From NCBI RefSeq assembly GCF_008042275.1, contig NZ_RDBK01000043.1:332930-394791 (forward strand): a stretch of DNA of 61,862 nucleotides. Direction: 5' to 3'. Below the pieces are notes generated by a model. It saw only the letters and a list, made by a program, of their open reading frames with translations, made no database searches and was not told where the DNA came from. This document shows positions 16,877 through 25,721 of the stretch, in pieces. This stretch comes from Streptomyces sp. OR43 (GTDB lineage Bacteria; Actinomycetota; Actinomycetes; Streptomycetales; Streptomycetaceae). The translations under genes were made by a program, and so were the position numbers. Each line of letters opens with the position of its first letter. Within the stretch, counting starts at the first letter, position 1.

Positions 16877-18298
16877 ATGCCTCGGACCTCCGCGCCTCCC
16901 CCCACAGGCTCCCCGGCCGTCGCCTCCGCCACCGGAAGCGACTCGGCCCTCACCCACGGACTCAAGCAGCGCCATCTGTCGATGATCGCCCTCGGCGGTG
17001 TCATCGGCGCCGGACTCTTCGTCGGCTCCGGCGCGGGCATCGCCGCCGCCGGGCCCTCGATCGTCATCGCCTACGCGGTCTCCGGGCTGCTGGTCATGCT
17101 CGTGATGCGCATGCTCGGCGAGATGTCGGCGGCCAATCCGGCCTCCGGTTCGTTCTCCGTCCACGCCGAGCGGGCGATCGGGCCGTGGGCGGGGTTCACG
17201 GCCGGCTGGGCGTTCTGGGTGCTGCTCTGTGTCGCCGTCGGCCTGGAGGGCATCGGCGCCGCCCAGATCATCGGCGGCTGGCTGCCAGGGACCCCGGAGT
17301 GGGCCTGGGTAGCGCTGTTCATGGTGGTGTTCCTGGGGACGAACCTGGCCTCGGTGACGAAGTTCGGCGAGTTCGAGTTCTGGTTCGCGGCGCTCAAGGT
17401 CGCCGCGATCACGCTGTTCCTGGTGCTGGGCGTGCTGGCGATTCTCGGCGTGCTGCCGGGCACGGACGCTCCAGGGACCGCCAACCTCAGCGGCGAGGGC
17501 GGCTTCATGCCGAACGGGACCGAGGGCCTGGTCATCGGACTCCTCGCCTCCGTCTTCGCGTACGGCGGCCTGGAGACGGTCACCATCGCCGCCGCGGAGT
17601 CCGAGAACCCGGTGCGGGGTGTCGCGAAGGCGGTGCGGACGGCGATGTGGCGGATCGCGCTGTTCTACGTCGGCTCGATGGCGGTCATCGTCACGCTGGT
17701 CCCGTGGGACGACGCGAAGGTCGTGGAGGTGGGCCCGTTCTACGCGGCGCTGGACCACCTCGGCATCGGCGGCGCGGCGGAGATCATGAACGTGGTCATC
17801 CTGGTGGCGCTGCTTTCGGCGATGAACGCGAACATCTACGGCGCCTCCCGCATGGCCTGCTCGCTGGTCGCCCGCGGCCAGGGCCCGAAGCGGCTCGGCA
17901 AGGTCACCTCCGGCGTCCCGCGCACGGCGGTGCTCGTCTCGTCCGTGTTCGGCTTCCTGTGCGTGCTGCTGAGCTACTGGCGCCCGGACGACGTGTTCCC
18001 GTGGCTGCTCAACATGATCGGCGCGGTGATCCTGGTCGTCTGGATCTTCATCGCGGTCTCCCAGCTGATCCTGCGCGCCCGGCTGGAGCGCGAGGCGCCC
18101 GAGAGGCTGGTGGTGCGGATGTGGCTCTTCCCGGGCCTGACGGTGGTGGCGCTCCTCGCCATGGCCGGCATCTTCTTCCTGATGCTCCGCCAGCCCGACA
18201 CCCGCGACCAGCTGCTGGCGACGGGTGCGCTGACGGCGGTCCTGATCGCGATCGGGGTCGTACGGCAGCGGCGCGCCGCTTCCCCCACGGACAAGTAG
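16877..18298 (+). CDS. Amino-acid permease, APC superfamily, paralogue of the 14309 gene
   Basis: 473 residues from ATG 16877 (MPRTSAPPPTG); an in-frame GTG at 16811 would add 22 residues, follows a TATAGC box closely, and cannot be excluded. Twelve helices with the same blocks as its neighbour: KQRHLSMIALGGVIGAGLFVGSG, GEFEFWFAALKVAAI and ASVFAYGGLETVTIAAAESENP. The two differ in TM6 (FMGSEIV versus YGGLETV), so their substrates may differ. The role is inferred as proton-linked amino-acid uptake. A 17-bp intrinsic terminator follows. Confidence 0.9.
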   Translation: MPRTSAPPPTGSPAVASATGSDSALTHGLKQRHLSMIALGGVIGAGLFVGSGAGIAAAGPSIVIAYAVSGLLVMLVMRMLGEMSAANPASGSFSVHAERAIGPWAGFTAGWAFWVLLCVAVGLEGIGAAQIIGGWLPGTPEWAWVALFMVVFLGTNLASVTKFGEFEFWFAALKVAAITLFLVLGVLAILGVLPGTDAPGTANLSGEGGFMPNGTEGLVIGLLASVFAYGGLETVTIAAAESENPVRGVAKAVRTAMWRIALFYVGSMAVIVTLVPWDDAKVVEVGPFYAALDHLGIGGAAEIMNVVILVALLSAMNANIYGASRMACSLVARGQGPKRLGKVTSGVPRTAVLVSSVFGFLCVLLSYWRPDDVFPWLLNMIGAVILVVWIFIAVSQLILRARLEREAPERLVVRMWLFPGLTVVALLAMAGIFFLMLRQPDTRDQLLATGALTAVLIAIGVVRQRRAASPTDK

Positions 18299-18312
18299 CC
18301 CCGGTACACGAC

Positions 18313-18353
18313 ACGCCGGGCGGGCCCGATCTCTCGGGCCCGCCCGGCGTTTT
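18313..18353 (+). terminator. Intrinsic terminator after second permease
   Basis: Perfect 17-bp stem (18313-18329 with 18334-18350), 4-nt loop, followed by TTTT. It is the only classic stem plus T-run that I noted among the terminators here. Confidence 0.85.
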
Positions 18354-18427
18354 CGTGCGCCCGTGGACGCGTGGTCCTACGCCGAAGGACCGATGACCGC
18401 CCAGCCACTCCTACTGTTAGCCTGCTC

Positions 18428-18444
18428 TTGCATATAGGTTGCAA
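18428..18444 (+). promoter_or_regulatory. Nur operator of sodF
   Basis: TTGCAT-ATAGG-TTGCAA matches the known Streptomyces Nur box (TTGCAA-N5-TTGCAA) at 11 of 12 half-site positions. It lies 32 nt before the sodF ATG, overlapping the expected promoter. Nur is the nickel-responsive Fur-family repressor that shuts off sodF when nickel is available for the Ni-SOD. Confidence 0.85.
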
Positions 18445-18476
18445 TAACAACAGTTCAGCAGCTGGAGGGTTCGACC

Positions 18477-19118
18477 ATGGCCACGTACACGCTCCCGGAA
18501 CTCCCGTACGACTACGCGGCGCTCGAACCGGTCATCAATCCGCAGATCATCGAGCTCCATCACGACAAGCACCACGCCGCGTACGTGAAGGGCGCCAACG
18601 ACACCCTGGAGCAGTTGGCGGAGGCGCGGGACAAGGAGGCGTGGGGCGCCGTCAACGGGCTCCAGAAGAACCTCGCGTTCCACCTCTCCGGCCACATCCT
18701 CCACTCGATCTACTGGCACAACATGACCGGCGACGGCGGCGGCGAGCCCCTGGCCGCGGACGGGGTCGGCGGCCTCGCGGACGCGATCACCGACTCGTTC
18801 GGCTCCTTCGCGGGCTTCAAGTCCCAGCTGACGAAGGCCGCGGCCACCACGCAGGGCTCCGGCTGGGGCGTCCTCGCGTACGAGCCGCTCAGCGGCAAGC
18901 TCGTCGTCGAGCAGGTCTACGACCACCAGGGCAACGTGGGCCAGGGCTCGGTCCCGGTCCTGGTCTTCGACGCCTGGGAACACGCCTTCTACCTCCAGTA
19001 CAAGAACCAGAAGGTCGACTTCATCGAGGCGATGTGGCGCGTCGTCAACTGGCAGGACGTGGCCAAGCGCTACGCGGCCGCCAAGGAGCGCGCGGACGTC
19101 CTGCTGCTCGCGCCCTGA
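18477..19118 (+). CDS. sodF: Iron superoxide dismutase
   Basis: 213 residues; converts superoxide to oxygen and hydrogen peroxide in the cytoplasm. Metal ligands of the Fe/Mn fold are all present: His in ELHHDKHH (~residue 27), His in [10 protein letters not shown] (~80), and Asp and His in DAWEHAFY (~164, 168). SD GGAGG lies 8 nt before ATG 18477. The Nur box upstream identifies it as the nickel-repressed sodF of Streptomyces, reciprocal to sodN. In S. coelicolor a small RNA cut from the sodN 3' UTR also pairs near the sodF ribosome site; the target here would be around 18465-18480, but the partner is outside the window. Confidence 0.96.
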   Translation: MATYTLPELPYDYAALEPVINPQIIELHHDKHHAAYVKGANDTLEQLAEARDKEAWGAVNGLQKNLAFHLSGHILHSIYWHNMTGDGGGEPLAADGVGGLADAITDSFGSFAGFKSQLTKAAATTQGSGWGVLAYEPLSGKLVVEQVYDHQGNVGQGSVPVLVFDAWEHAFYLQYKNQKVDFIEAMWRVVNWQDVAKRYAAAKERADVLLLAP

Positions 19119-19186
19119 ACTCCGGCGCACCGAGAACGTCCCGCCTCGTGATCGTCTTCTCAACTGTCGCCGGGCGGGCGGATGAA

Positions 19187-19226
19187 GGAAGGCCCCCCGC
19201 GAGGACGTGACTCGCGGGGGCCTTCC
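19187..19226. terminator. Terminator between sodF and the lipoprotein gene
   Basis: About 16 paired bases (19187-19203 with 19211-19226, one C bulge in the C-run), 7-nt loop, between convergent genes. Confidence 0.75.
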
Positions 19227-19247
19227 GTACGTGGACAGGGGTCCGGG

Positions 19248-20075
19248 TCAGCCGGTCAGCGGGCCGCCGAGGGCCGGCGTGGGAACGACATCCCCGGCGG
19301 GCGGTGCGGACACCCGGACCGCCTTCCCGTGGTCCGTCAGGGTCATGGTCGCCCTGGCAGCCCCCGGGAACCCCGTAAGCCATTCGAACTCGGTACGCAG
19401 GACCCGGCCGCTCTCGTCGACCCAGACGTCCGCCCGGACGGGAATGCCGGCGATCTCCTCCGGCATGCCGTCGACCTTGGCCCGCATGTCCTTCGTCATC
19501 CGCAGCGTGACGGTCTCCCAGCTGAGCGTGCCCCTGTAGTGCGTGGTGACCTCGCCCTTCACCATGGTCAGGCCGAGGCTCGAGACCCCGCGCATCTGCG
19601 CCACCTGTTCCAGGACGTGCCGGGGGTCGTTGGCCGGGGCGCGCAGCAGGTAGTGGGCCTCGGCCCGGTCCTGCCGGATCGACATCCAGGAACCGTTCAT
19701 ATCGGGGAGCCCACCCATGTAGACGGTGCCCCCGTGGAAGATCTCGTCCATCCGGACCGGCTTCTTGCCGGGGTCGTCCGGACTGCTGAGGCCGACACCG
19801 AGACGACCGCGGTTTCCCGCCCAGTCGAAGTCGCCCTTGACGGAGATGACGAAGGTGTTGGTGCCGTCCCCCATCGTGATCTCCTCGTCGATCCGGGCGC
19901 TGCTCTTCTGCGTCGCCGCCACCGCGGCGCGTATCGCCGCCGCGTGGTCGGTCTTCGGGGAGGGGGCTGCCGCGGGCTTGACCGTGGCCTCGGCCTTGGC
20001 CGGTCCGGATCCGTCGGAACAGCCCGCGCACAGCAGGGCCGCGACGAAGACGAGAGGAAGGAGGGTGCGCCGCAT
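19248..20075 (-). CDS. LppX/LprAFG-like secreted lipoprotein
   Basis: 275 residues. Signal peptide MRRTLLPLVFVAALLCAGC with lipobox LCAGC (lipidated Cys19), then a ~35-residue flexible Ala/Pro linker and a ~215-residue domain. The domain pattern (repeated amphipathic strands, TYMGGLPDMNGSWMSI-like segment, DVWVDESGRVLRTEF) suggests the LppX/LprG fold, which in mycobacteria carries lipids between membranes. In Streptomyces its cargo is unknown. Start at ATG 20075 rather than 20105, because GGAG precedes it and the signal peptide then begins properly with MRRT. Fold assignment is by pattern and should be treated as moderate. Confidence 0.78.
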   Translation of the reverse strand: MRRTLLPLVFVAALLCAGCSDGSGPAKAEATVKPAAAPSPKTDHAAAIRAAVAATQKSSARIDEEITMGDGTNTFVISVKGDFDWAGNRGRLGVGLSSPDDPGKKPVRMDEIFHGGTVYMGGLPDMNGSWMSIRQDRAEAHYLLRAPANDPRHVLEQVAQMRGVSSLGLTMVKGEVTTHYRGTLSWETVTLRMTKDMRAKVDGMPEEIAGIPVRADVWVDESGRVLRTEFEWLTGFPGAARATMTLTDHGKAVRVSAPPAGDVVPTPALGGPLTG

Positions 20076-20193
20076 GAGAGCTCCGGAGAATGGTGGCCGC
20101 TGCACCGGCAGGTCACCGACACCGGGCGGGTGATCGTATCAACGCCGCCACGTCCCCCCGCCGTTGTCAGACCCCTGCCGCATGCTTCGTCCC

Positions 20194-20727
20194 ATGGACT
20201 CCAAGGACTTCTGGAAGCTGATCGATGACGCGCGCACCCTGGTCGTCGACCCCGCCGACGCCGAGGCCGTGGCCGAGCGGGTGACGGCGCTGCTCGCCGA
20301 GCGGCCGGCCGACGACATCCTCGCCGCGCAGCAACTGCTGTGGGACCTGATGGCGGCTTCCTACCGGGCCCCGCTCTGGGCCGCGGCGTACACGGTCAAC
20401 GGCGGCTGCTCGGACGACGGTTTCGACTACTTCCGGGGCTGGCTGATAGCGCAGGGCCGCGAGGTGTTCGAGCGCGTGGTGGCCGACCCCGACGCGCTGG
20501 CCGGACTGCCGGTCGTGAGGGCGGCGGCGACCGAGGGCGTGGATCTGGAGTGCGAGGCGGTGCTCGGGGTGGCGTGGGACGCGTACCGGGAGGCGACGGG
20601 CGAGGAACTGCCCGAGGGCACGTTCACCATCGACTATCCCGCACTGGACCCGGAGTGGGACTTCGACTTCGACGACGCGGAGCGGGTGGCGCTGCGGCTG
20701 CCGGAGCTGGACGCGCTGTACGGGTGA
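20194..20727 (+). CDS. DUF4240 domain protein
   Basis: 177 residues beginning MDSKDFWKLIDDAR. The FW-LID-AR opening and the block WAAAYTVNGGCSDDGFDYFRGWLIAQGREVFE are the DUF4240 signature, seen in many actinobacterial proteins of unknown function. The C-terminus is strongly acidic (DPEWDFDFDDAE). An alternative in-frame ATG lies at 20182. No partner is evident: the lipoprotein gene is divergent on its left and the nitroreductase-like gene convergent on its right. Confidence 0.82.
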   Translation: MDSKDFWKLIDDARTLVVDPADAEAVAERVTALLAERPADDILAAQQLLWDLMAASYRAPLWAAAYTVNGGCSDDGFDYFRGWLIAQGREVFERVVADPDALAGLPVVRAAATEGVDLECEAVLGVAWDAYREATGEELPEGTFTIDYPALDPEWDFDFDDAERVALRLPELDALYG

Positions 20728-20824
20728 GGGGCGCGTGCTGCGGGGCCGGGCGCTGAGGGGCGGCCGGCTGTCGAGGGACGCGGGCTGCGGGGCCGGGCGG
20801 TGACCGGCCCCGCAGCGCACACCG

Positions 20825-21475
20825 TCAGTCGAAGACCGGGCCCTGCGTGCGGGTCCGCTTGATCTCGTAGAAGCCGGGGATCGAGGCGACCAGCAGCGTG
20901 CCGTCCCAGAGCTTCGCCGCGTCCTCGCCCTTCGGGGCGGGGGTGACGACCGGGCCGAAGAAGGCGATCTGCTCGCCGTCCGCGCCGGGCACCGCGATGA
21001 CCGGGGTGCCGACGTCCTGGCCGACCTTGTCGATGCCCTCCTGGTGGGAGGCACGCAGTTCGGTGTCGTACGCGTCGGAGTCGGCGTACTCCGCGAGCTC
21101 GGCCGGCAGACCGACGTCCTTCAGCGCGGCCTCGATCGCCTCACGGGTGGGGCCTTCGCCCTGGTTGTGGAAGCGTGTGCCGAGCGCGGTGTACAGCGGG
21201 CCGACGATGTCGTCGCCGTGCTTCTGCTGGGCGGCGATCACCACACGGACCGGGCCCCATGCCTTGTTCTCCAGCATGTCGCGGTACTCGTCGGGCAGCT
21301 CGTCCAGCCGGTTCTCGTTGAGCACGGCCAGGCTCATCACGTGCCAGCGGACCTCGACGTCACGGACCTTCTCGACCTCCAGCATCCAGCGGGAGGTCAT
21401 CCAGGCCCAGGGGCAGAGCGGGTCGAACCAGAAATCGGCGGGGGTCTTGCCGGTCACCGTGCTGTTGTCAGACAT
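20825..21475 (-). CDS. Rv2466c-like DsbA-family protein (mycothiol-dependent nitroreductase family), single-Cys variant
   Basis: 216 residues, thioredoxin fold with helical insertion. ADFWFDPLCPWAWMTSRW, VMSLAVLNEN, WGPVRVVIAA, DVGTPVI and the C-terminal FYEIKRTRTQGPVFD align throughout with Mycobacterium Rv2466c, a mycothiol-linked reductase that activates nitro prodrugs. The mycobacterial active site, from memory, is CPWC; here it is CPWA (Cys21, Ala24), so the resolving Cys is missing and a monothiol mechanism through mycothiol is expected. Start ATG 21475 with GAGAG upstream; longer frames lack an SD. Divergent from pepN across 134 nt. Confidence 0.88.
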   Translation of the reverse strand: MSDNSTVTGKTPADFWFDPLCPWAWMTSRWMLEVEKVRDVEVRWHVMSLAVLNENRLDELPDEYRDMLENKAWGPVRVVIAAQQKHGDDIVGPLYTALGTRFHNQGEGPTREAIEAALKDVGLPAELAEYADSDAYDTELRASHQEGIDKVGQDVGTPVIAVPGADGEQIAFFGPVVTPAPKGEDAAKLWDGTLLVASIPGFYEIKRTRTQGPVFD

Positions 21476-21609
21476 CTCTCTCCTCATGAGGACCGATCGC
21501 ATCCTGTGGCCGAGAACACCGCCGGAGGCTTCCGCCATTCCCGAATGCCGGGCCGGAAGACGGCATGGGAGGATCAAAGTATTCGAACGTGACACAAAGG
21601 AGTGTGCTC

Positions 21610-24207
21610 GTGCCCGGTGAGAACCTGTCCCGCGACGAGGCCCGTGAGCGGGCCGAGCTGCTGACCGTCGACGGTTACGACGTCGAGCTCGACGTCCGCT
21701 CCGCGGTCGGTGGCCCCGACGGGGAGGGCGAGCAGACCTCCGGTCCGCGGACCTTCCGTTCGGTGACGACGATCCGGTTCCGCTCGGCGCGCGCCGGTGC
21801 GACGACGTTCGCCGATCTGATCGCCCCGTCCGTGAACGCGGTGACCCTGGACGGCACGGCACTCGACCCGGCCACCGTCTTCGACGGGGTCCGCGTGACC
21901 CTGGCGGACCTGTCGGAGGGCGAGCACGTCCTGGTGGTCGACGCGCAGTGCGCGTACAGCAGGACCGGCGAGGGCATGCACCGCTTCGTCGACCCGGAGG
22001 ACGGCGAGGTCTACCTCTACACCCAGTACGAGCCGGCGGACGCGCGGCGCGTCTTCGCCAACTTCGAGCAGCCCGACCTCAAGGCCCCCTACCGCTTCCA
22101 GGTGACGGCCCCCGAGGCGTGGACGGTCTGGAGCAACGGGGCCGAGGAGTCCCGCGACGGCGGGGTGTGGCGGTTCGCCGAGACCAAGCCGATCTCGACG
22201 TACATCACGGCGGTCGTCGCCGGTCCGTACCACTACGTGACCGACTCCTACAGCCGGACCTTCGACGACGGCACCACGCTGGACATCCCGCTCGGCGCGC
22301 TGTGCCGCAAGGGACTCGCCCGGCACTTCGACGCGGACGACGTCTTCCTGATCACCAAGCAGGGCCTGGACTTCTTCCACGACAACTTCGACTACCCGTA
22401 CCCGTTCGGCAAGTACGACCAGGCCTTCGTACCCGAGTACAACCTGGGCGCGATGGAGAACCCGGGCTGTGTCACGTTCCGCGAGGAGTACATCTTCCGC
22501 GGGAAGGTGACGCGGGCGTCGTACGAGAGCCGGGCCAACGTCATCCTGCACGAGATGGCGCACATGTGGTTCGGCGACCTCGTCACCATGCAGTGGTGGG
22601 ACGACCTGTGGCTGAAGGAGTCGTTCGCCGACTTCATGGGCGTCTTCGCGATGGTGGAGTCCACCCGGTTCGAGGACGGCTGGATCACCTTCGCCAACAA
22701 CCGCAAGTCCTGGGCCTACCGCGCCGACCAGCTGCCGTCCACCCACCCGATCACGGCCGACATCCGTGACCTGGAGGACGCCAAGCTGAACTTCGACGGC
22801 ATCACGTACGCCAAGGGCGCCTCGGTGCTCAAGCAGCTGGTGGCGTACGTGGGGCGGGACGCGTTCCTGGAGGGCGCGCGGCGCTACTTCAAGAAGCACG
22901 CCTACGGCAACACGCAGCTGGGCGACCTGCTGTCGGTGCTGGCCGAGACGTCCGGCCGGGACATGACCACCTGGTCGCGCTCCTGGCTGCAGACCGCCGG
23001 CGTCAACTCGCTGACCCCGGTGGCGACCTACGACGCCGCGGGCCGGATCACCGAGCTGGCCGTCCTCCAGGAGGCGGCCGAGTCCCACCCGGAACTGCGG
23101 CCGCACCGGGTCGCGGTCGGCCTGTACCGGCGTACGCCCGCCGGTGAACTGGTGCGTTACGCGCGGGTCGAGGCGGACGTGGCGGGTCCGCGCACCGTGA
23201 TCACGGAGCTGGCCGGGGCCGAGCGGCCCGAGCTGATCCTCGTCAACGACGACGACCTGACGTACTGCAAGGTCCGCTTCGACGAGGTCTCGCTGGCCAC
23301 GCTCAGGGAACACCTGGGCGACATCACGGACCCGCTCGCGCGCGCCCTGTGCTGGTCCGCGCTGTGGAGCCTGACCCGGGACGGGCTGATGCCGGCCCGC
23401 GACTTCGTCTCGCTCGTCCTGGCCTTCTCCGGCCGGGAGACCGACATCGGCGTGCTCCAGATGCTGCACACCTGGACCCGGACGGCGCTGACGTACTACG
23501 CCGCTCCTTCGTGGCGCGAGGAGGGCGGCCGGGCGCTGGCCGAGGGCGCGCTGCGCGAGCTGCGGCTCGCGGCGCCGGGCAGCGAGCCCCAGCTGGCCTG
23601 GGCCCGCTTCTTCGCGGCGGTCGCCTCCTCGGACACGGACTTCCAGCTGCTGTCCGGGCTGCTCGACGGCACGGCCCGGATCGACGGGCTGGACGTCGAC
23701 CAGGAGCTCCGCTGGGCGTTCCTGTCCCCGCTGGTCTCGCACGGCGTGGCCGACGAGGCGGCCGTCGACGCCGAGCTGGCCCGCGACGACACGGCGTCCG
23801 GCAAGCGGCACCACGTGCGCTGCCTGGCCTCGCGGCCGTCGGCCGCGGTGAAGGCTCAGGCGTGGGCCGGCGTCGTGGAGTCGGACGCCCTGTCCAACGC
23901 GCTGGTGGAAGCCACCATCCTGGGCTTCTCGCAGTCCTCGCAGCGGGAGTTGCTGGCGCCGTACGCGGCCCGGTACTTCGAGGTGATCGAGCGGGTGTGG
24001 GCCGAGCGGTCCATCCAGATCGGGATGGCCGTGGTCAAGGGCCTGTTCCCGGACCTCCAGGACGACCCCGCCACCCTGGCGGCGACCGACGCGTGGCTGG
24101 CGGAGCACACGGATGCGGCGCCGGCGCTGCGGCGGCTGGTGCTGGAGGCCCGGGACGACCTGGGCCGGGCGCTGCGGGCCCAGGCGTGCGACTCGGCCGC
24201 GGTCTAG
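21610..24207 (+). CDS. pepN: Aminopeptidase N (M1 zinc metallopeptidase), copy 1
   Basis: 865 residues. The exopeptidase motif GAMENPG is at residue 280 and the zinc site HEMAH (His314, Glu315, His318) with Glu337 (in WLKE) is complete. The ERAP1-like C-terminal helical domain fills residues ~530-860. It removes N-terminal residues from peptides; no signal peptide, so cytoplasmic. The start GTG 21610 has AAGGAG 7 nt upstream. A second copy lies at 30945-33524; the two align end to end with many changes, so the duplication is old. Being near the secreted S8 peptidase suggests a shared role in peptide use, though not an operon. Confidence 0.95.
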   Translation: MPGENLSRDEARERAELLTVDGYDVELDVRSAVGGPDGEGEQTSGPRTFRSVTTIRFRSARAGATTFADLIAPSVNAVTLDGTALDPATVFDGVRVTLADLSEGEHVLVVDAQCAYSRTGEGMHRFVDPEDGEVYLYTQYEPADARRVFANFEQPDLKAPYRFQVTAPEAWTVWSNGAEESRDGGVWRFAETKPISTYITAVVAGPYHYVTDSYSRTFDDGTTLDIPLGALCRKGLARHFDADDVFLITKQGLDFFHDNFDYPYPFGKYDQAFVPEYNLGAMENPGCVTFREEYIFRGKVTRASYESRANVILHEMAHMWFGDLVTMQWWDDLWLKESFADFMGVFAMVESTRFEDGWITFANNRKSWAYRADQLPSTHPITADIRDLEDAKLNFDGITYAKGASVLKQLVAYVGRDAFLEGARRYFKKHAYGNTQLGDLLSVLAETSGRDMTTWSRSWLQTAGVNSLTPVATYDAAGRITELAVLQEAAESHPELRPHRVAVGLYRRTPAGELVRYARVEADVAGPRTVITELAGAERPELILVNDDDLTYCKVRFDEVSLATLREHLGDITDPLARALCWSALWSLTRDGLMPARDFVSLVLAFSGRETDIGVLQMLHTWTRTALTYYAAPSWREEGGRALAEGALRELRLAAPGSEPQLAWARFFAAVASSDTDFQLLSGLLDGTARIDGLDVDQELRWAFLSPLVSHGVADEAAVDAELARDDTASGKRHHVRCLASRPSAAVKAQAWAGVVESDALSNALVEATILGFSQSSQRELLAPYAARYFEVIERVWAERSIQIGMAVVKGLFPDLQDDPATLAATDAWLAEHTDAAPALRRLVLEARDDLGRALRAQACDSAAV

Positions 24208-24227
24208 GAACGGTTCCCGCGTGACGT

Positions 24228-24290
24228 CCTCGCCGGGGTGCCGGTCACCTCGGCGAGGGTTCCGTCCTCAAACGCCGGACGGGCAGGCTC
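24228..24290. repeat. Hairpin and dispersed-repeat copy after pepN copy 1
   Basis: CCTCGCCG (24228-24235) pairs with CGGCGAGG (24251-24258) as a likely terminator. It is followed at once by TCCTCAAACGCCGGACGGGC, a copy of the repeat seen at ~12425 and ~12521. Confidence 0.6.
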
Positions 24291-24471
24291 GGGGCGTGCG
24301 CCCCAGGCGCCCGGCCGACGCGGCACGCCCCCGGTGACCGGCGCATAATCCCCGGCGGGTCCGCCCTTTTCGGCTGTCGAACGTCCGTACTTCAGGACGG
24401 CGTTGTCCTGGAATGTCGACGGACCTGTAACAGGCGTTAAGGCACCGGCCCCGAGCGGGATACACCGGAGC

Positions 24472-25539
24472 ATGAACTCGGACACCCCGCTCTCCCCCAG
24501 CCACCATCGCGTCACCGCCGTCGCCCGCCAACGTGTACTGTCCGCCGCCCAGTTGAAGGCCCACGGGGTCTCCCCCACACAGGCCGCCGAGCAGTGCCGG
24601 ACCGGCGGGCCGTGGCAGCAGCCGCTGCCCGGTGTCTTCGTCCTGCACCCGGGGCCGCTCAGCGGCCGGGAGCGGCTGCGGTCGGCGCTGCTGTACGCGG
24701 GACGGCCCCCGGCCGCCGGGCGCCGGACCGTACCGGCACAGGCCACAGGCGCGGATCCCGGTTACGGCGAGGCGATGATCACCGGCCTTGCCGCACTCTC
24801 GTTGTACGGCTTCGCCGCAGCGCCGCCCACCCTCGCCACGGACCGCATCGACGTGCTGGTGCCGCGCGTCCGGCGACTGCGCTCGGCCCGGTACGTCCGC
24901 CTGGTGCGCAGTTCCGATCTGCCGCGGCCGGAACACGTGGAGGGCCTCCCGGTGGCGCCGGTGGCCCGCGCCCTCGCGGACGCCGTCGCCGGGCTCGGGG
25001 ACCCCCATGCGGTGCGCCGGCTGCTCACCGAGGCGGTCCGCGGCGGCCACTGCGAACCCGCGGTCGTGGTAGGCGAGTTGAACCGCGCGAAGGTGCTCGA
25101 CCGCCCACAGGTGGTGAACGCCGTGGACTCGCTGCTGGCCGAGGGCCGGGCGCTGGCGGAGGAGCGGCTGTACGACATGGTGCGGACCCACGGACTCCCG
25201 GAGCCCTTGTGGAACGTGGATCTGCGGCTGCCCGGCGGCCCGCATCTGGGCGCGGTCGACGCCTACTGGCCCGAGGAGGCGGTGGCCGTGGAGCTGGACA
25301 CCAGGGCCCCGCGCCACAGCCGGCTCGACGACGACCACCGCCGGCGGGAGCACGAGGCCGAGTGGTCCGCGTACGCCGCGCGGCGCGAGCACCTGGAGCG
25401 GCTGGGCGTCACCGTCGTCCATCTCACCCCGCGAAAGCTGCGGGACGCGCGGGGGCAGCAGGCGACCGTGGTGCGGACGGCTTTGATGGCGGCGGCCGAC
25501 CGCGAACCCGCGGCGTACGTGATGATCCTGCCCCGGTGA
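24472..25539 (+). CDS. AbiEi-like winged-helix protein with nuclease-fold C-terminal domain
   Basis: 355 residues. Residues ~10-60 (RVTAVARQRVLSAAQLKAHGVS...) look like the wHTH that opens AbiEi-type antitoxins; the middle part (EAMITGLAALSLYGF, ALADAVAG, RRLLTEAVRGG) also follows that family. The last ~110 residues (NVDLRLPGGPHLGAVDAYWPEEAVAVELD...) fit the D-x-x-W-x-x-E/V-x-V-E-x-D pattern of the DUF559/Vsr-like nuclease fold. Actinobacteria carry many such orphan proteins; no AbiEii toxin gene is adjacent, so a toxin-antitoxin role is not supported here. Start ATG 24472; GGAG is only one base away, so an alternative start is possible. Confidence 0.7.
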   Translation: MNSDTPLSPSHHRVTAVARQRVLSAAQLKAHGVSPTQAAEQCRTGGPWQQPLPGVFVLHPGPLSGRERLRSALLYAGRPPAAGRRTVPAQATGADPGYGEAMITGLAALSLYGFAAAPPTLATDRIDVLVPRVRRLRSARYVRLVRSSDLPRPEHVEGLPVAPVARALADAVAGLGDPHAVRRLLTEAVRGGHCEPAVVVGELNRAKVLDRPQVVNAVDSLLAEGRALAEERLYDMVRTHGLPEPLWNVDLRLPGGPHLGAVDAYWPEEAVAVELDTRAPRHSRLDDDHRRREHEAEWSAYAARREHLERLGVTVVHLTPRKLRDARGQQATVVRTALMAAADREPAAYVMILPR

Positions 25540-25721
25540 GGCCTCCACTCCACCCGTATGCACTGTTTCGTCCCATGTGACGCTTCGGCACCACTGGCGG
25601 AAGTCCGCCATGTCCACAACTCGCCCCTCACAACTCTCCACAAACCCCTGTCATTTACGAAAGGGTGAGCGGTCATCCGGTACCGATTTCCGGACTCTCT
25701 CTTTCACATACAGGGATGCTG

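Noticed and set aside
24472..25539. A full type IV toxin-antitoxin pair at the AbiEi-like gene
   Set aside because: Neighbours are pepN and a secreted peptidase; no nucleotidyltransferase toxin gene is present.
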